Part shown: positions 60,756-64,000 of the stretch, in pieces
How the letters are laid out: each line of letters begins with the position of its first letter
How positions within the stretch are numbered: the stretch's first letter is position 1
Source: Polytrichum commune
Taxonomy: Eukaryota > Streptophyta > Polytrichopsida > Polytrichales > Polytrichaceae
NCBI GenBank assembly: GCA_950295325.1
Contig: OX485803.1
Span: 18,414,001-18,478,000, forward strand
Direction of reading: 5' to 3'
DNA length: 64,000 nt
Notes under the pieces: model-generated
Seen by the model: the letters and a program-made list of their open reading frames with translations, nothing else
Told to the model about the DNA's origin: nothing
Databases searched by the model: none
Position numbers and translations under genes: made by a program

Positions 60756-63700
60756 TTACTGAGAATGCATAAAATAATGCAGCGCTGCTTGATACCCTCC
60801 CACGAGCGCTGTAGCAGCCAACCCATGTTGAGCAATTCGAATGCGTAAACCCCTCCACAACAGAGGCTCATCAAAGGGAAGAATTCCTACAGTTCTTGAT
60901 AACCAGCTGCCAGGTTTCACCCATTTAAGGAATCGCCTCTCCATCGCAATGTGCTGACAATCAGAAAAAATCTTGTGAGGAACATTGCTTACTGATACTG
61001 TGAAAAGGAAATACTCAAACGCTCATGGAAGTAGTTGCATAAATACAACTCAAAAAGAATCAAGACTTCGTCCACCAACAAGACTTCCAGTTGTTGACAA
61101 CCAGACTCGTGCCATTTGTTTCTTGCGCATCTGGATATGTCACATAAAGTGTGTATTGTGATACTTGATGGTTTTTAAAACAAAAGAGATTACTTGAGCA
61201 TTATTAGAAACAAAGACAGAACACATTTAATCCAAGCGATCACAACGATCTCTCTATGTAATTTGAATCCCTCTGTTGAGCCACCACTTATGGGTGGCAA
61301 CTTTTCTACGTTGACCATTATTCTGGCCCAAGGATATAACTGTTGCAGTTTTCTCACGATGATGTCATGTATCTGAGCGGCACAAACTAAGTTACTTATT
61401 AGACTTGAGAATGACATTGTAAATATACATACTGTGAGTACATATACAAAATGTCCCCAGATCAATTTTACCTCCATTGATTATGCAAATTCAAGTCTAA
61501 TCTGGTAAAAAACTAATGTTAAGGTCCTGAAATCTCTTCTGTAATTTTTTGTCAACAGGTTTGCTTCAAAGAGTTCCTTATTATGAACCTACACCCTTTC
61601 CATGCAATCGTGCTCCTGTGGCTCTATATTCAGACATCAGGACTCAACAGATTAGTTCTTATTATTCTTAGCCTGAGTAGGTGTTGGAATGATAATCAAG
61701 TCTTGAGGATATTACCCTTGGTATGATTGTAGCTTGACTCCTAGTCTTTGCAGTGTCCAAAGTATGGGAGACAGCTGCTGCACCAGAGGCAGCAATTCCA
61801 GCAGTCACAGTCAGCTGCCATGGCTTCAGTGGAGGAATTTCTTCCAAAGAGCTGATGTTTACAACAATCATCACGCAAGTCTTAGATGACCATCTCTTAT
61901 TTAATAAGAAACATACATAAACCACATGCATAGCATTCTTGAGAGTGGGAAAGGACACTCTAGCTTCAAGAATAACTTTTCAAGAATCAAGGTCCTGAAG
62001 TAAATGGATGAATGCCAAGGATAGTCAAGTGGCAAGCTCTCATTGGTTGACATCTCATTGCTGCCTATCTTTGGACACGCAGCCTTCTTCCATTTACCAA
62101 GATTTAATCGAAGACGTACTTCCCAAATGAAATTATTCTTAGGTTATCCAGATTACCTTAGAATTATTCCATTTGCATTGGATCGGTTTCAGTATAACAC
62201 TGAGCTAGAATTCAAACCAGGGTCATCTACGTCTTCACTTGAAAATGGATACCAATCTAAGGCCAGTGTGAGGCCTTCCACCAATACATCAAATACTACT
62301 GCAATTTCTTCAGACTCAAATTCCCAGCAAAGCACTTCCTTTGGCATGAGGACTACCACAGGCACAAATGCATTTCTGCAAACTTTGTCGTGCAACAAGG
62401 GGGCTTCCAGAGATCCTTGAGAAATAGTACCTGGGTTTAGGCTCCATTTTAAAAGCCTTCAATTCCAGCAGAAGCTCATAGAGGAACTGCCAACTTCCAA
62501 AGAACACACCTGCATATGTAGCATCACGAAACATTCCAGGTCGCACACCTCGCCAAAGCGTACTCAAACCTTCCACATCAGTCACGCGCTTCAAACCAGA
62601 AACATCTCTCACAAGTGGAGGATGCCCTGAACCATTTTGCAGCCACAGATATCTTCTTAAAGAGCTGACAATATTGGAATTTGAGTGAGGTAGACCAATA
62701 AAACACCGATGGACTCGGTTCCATTGTGCTTCACTGTATGATTTGCTTACAGTAGCACCATTCAAAGGTAGACTACAAGCTGTGAGCTGGGCACGCAATT
62801 TGAGGATGTCAAATGGAGTTCCCACAAATGACTCTACAGAACCCGCAAAAAGGCCTGCTAAAAAGGCTTCAGAGATGGTAACCTGGTGTGAAGTTCGCCC
62901 ATCTGCCACAGCACTCAAGCAAGCATCCCATCACCTTTCTACCTTGGATTTCATTGAAATCAGTGCACAGTTCTAACTGTATACCCAATCCAACAAATCC
63001 TTGCAATTTATGTCATTCCCTTAGAATATCTGTAACCTTTCTTGTAAGTTCTTATTCATCATGCTAAACAGTGCTAAACAAAATAAGAAAACAGTTGTGT
63101 TTATGATGTTGCAGCATCTCTGATATACTGGAAAAATCCCCTTTACATAGCACTCTAGACACTGAGTGATAACCTATTCATAACTTAACTTGCACATATA
63201 GTGACACCACATATTCTGAAGCCAGCTATGTTGCAAGGGACTCAAGCACCTGTGATAAAGGCACAGCTGAGTTCATACACCCCAAAGCGTGCACCTAATG
63301 TTGACAGCCTGCCTAGAAGCTGCCAACCAACCCCTCCATAGAACCCTGCAGAACAAAATCCAGAGCTTCAGTGAAACAAGGATAAGTAGATAGAGCAGGA
63401 AGAAACAAAACCAAACATTAGAAAAATTTGGCATCCCTATCTACATGGTATTGTTAAGCATGTGTAAGGACGTTCTCTTTCTATTCAAGCTTCAAGAATA
63501 TATTTTCAAGCACCAATGTCTTTTGAGTACATGCATGAATGACAAAGTGGCAAGCTCTCATCACTCGACACCTCATCATGGCCTCTTTTTATCTTTGGAC
63601 ACAAAATCTCCTTCCATCTACCAAGATTCAATTGATGAGGTGCGTCCCAGATAAAATCATTCTTGTGTTATCTGGAAACTCTAGAATTATGTCTTACATA

Positions 63701-64000
63701 GCATTACTTAAGAATGTTATGTAAGACTCATTCTACATGCTCTCCAAAACCTGCTATGCGAAGTCTTTCAAATCAAAGCCTGGCGCATGATGGCAAAATT
63801 CACAGGCATTCAATCCAAACACTTCAATGAATACAGTTTCTGACCTGATACCCCAAATGCCGACCTAATCTCAGACGCCAATATACTCACATCCACCCTT
63901 GTTCCAGTGTTGACTGCTGCTTGTATACCAGTGCTCTTGCCTGCATTAGCAGACACCTGCCCCGTGTTTTTCACTAAGTCAAACAAAACAATCAGATGAC
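60756..64000 (-). CDS. Mitochondrial carrier family protein (5' end beyond window)
   Basis: Five minus-strand exons fit in phase: 63845 to the window edge, 63250-63345, 62431-62902, 61716-61851 and 60756-60953 (stop). The protein runs from HLIVLFDLVKNTGQVS through FYGGVGWQLLGRLSTLGARF. It continues with EAFLAGLFAGSVESFVGTPF, then DILKLRAQ, STLWRGVRPGMFRDATYAGV, AASGAAAVSHTLDTAKTRSQ and a C-terminal block ending ALVGGYQAALHYFMHSQ. The second-repeat signature P-F-D-I-L-K is intact and the WRGxxPxxxRDxxYxGxxF pattern follows, as in SLC25 carriers of the inner membrane. In the third repeat the signature proline is replaced (TLDTAK), and in the first repeat LFDLVK may be a proline-less signature too. 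Substrate cannot be assigned. The gene is convergent with CFAP43 (668 bp between stops). Confidence 0.88.

Overview
This window is nuclear DNA from a land plant. The genes are split by many GT-AG introns, an SC35-type SR splicing factor is present, and the intergenic DNA is AT-rich and full of short inverted-repeat transposons. A 30-exon gene for the ciliary protein CFAP43 points to a lineage with swimming sperm (bryophyte, lycophyte or fern; less likely cycad or Ginkgo). I cannot name the species.

Layout: 1-11.7 kb holds repeats and no convincing intact gene. This stretch includes two copies of a CTACACTAAAT-ended MITE family, a foldback element with a 41-bp satellite core at 6.9-7.4 kb, and a TTA-flanked inverted-repeat element at 10.7-11.3 kb. 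At 11.7-14.0 kb (+) lies a three-exon TMEM42-like membrane protein gene. At 17.1-17.8 kb (-) lies an intronless DeSI/PPPDE-type peptidase gene. From 17.8 to 32.4 kb is a repeat-rich stretch with Tourist/Harbinger-like, pogo-like and nested hAT-like elements. At 32.5-36.7 kb (-) is an SC35-like SR protein gene. From 36.7 to 43.4 kb is gene-poor DNA. At 43.6-60.1 kb (+) is CFAP43. At 60.8 kb to the window end (-) is the 3' part of a mitochondrial carrier gene, convergent with CFAP43.

The five genes are independent, as is usual in plants, and there is no operon logic. Exon models were built by hand from homology, splice-site dinucleotides and codon phase. Phase closes throughout for the SR protein (355 aa), TMEM42-like (131 aa), CFAP43 (1797 aa) and carrier models.

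The most interesting observation is in the SR gene. Two tandem 67-nt versions of the exon that ends the RRM lie only 54 nt apart. They share entry and exit phases. Including both, or skipping both, gives an immediate stop codon. This has the form of a mutually exclusive exon switch inside a splicing regulator.
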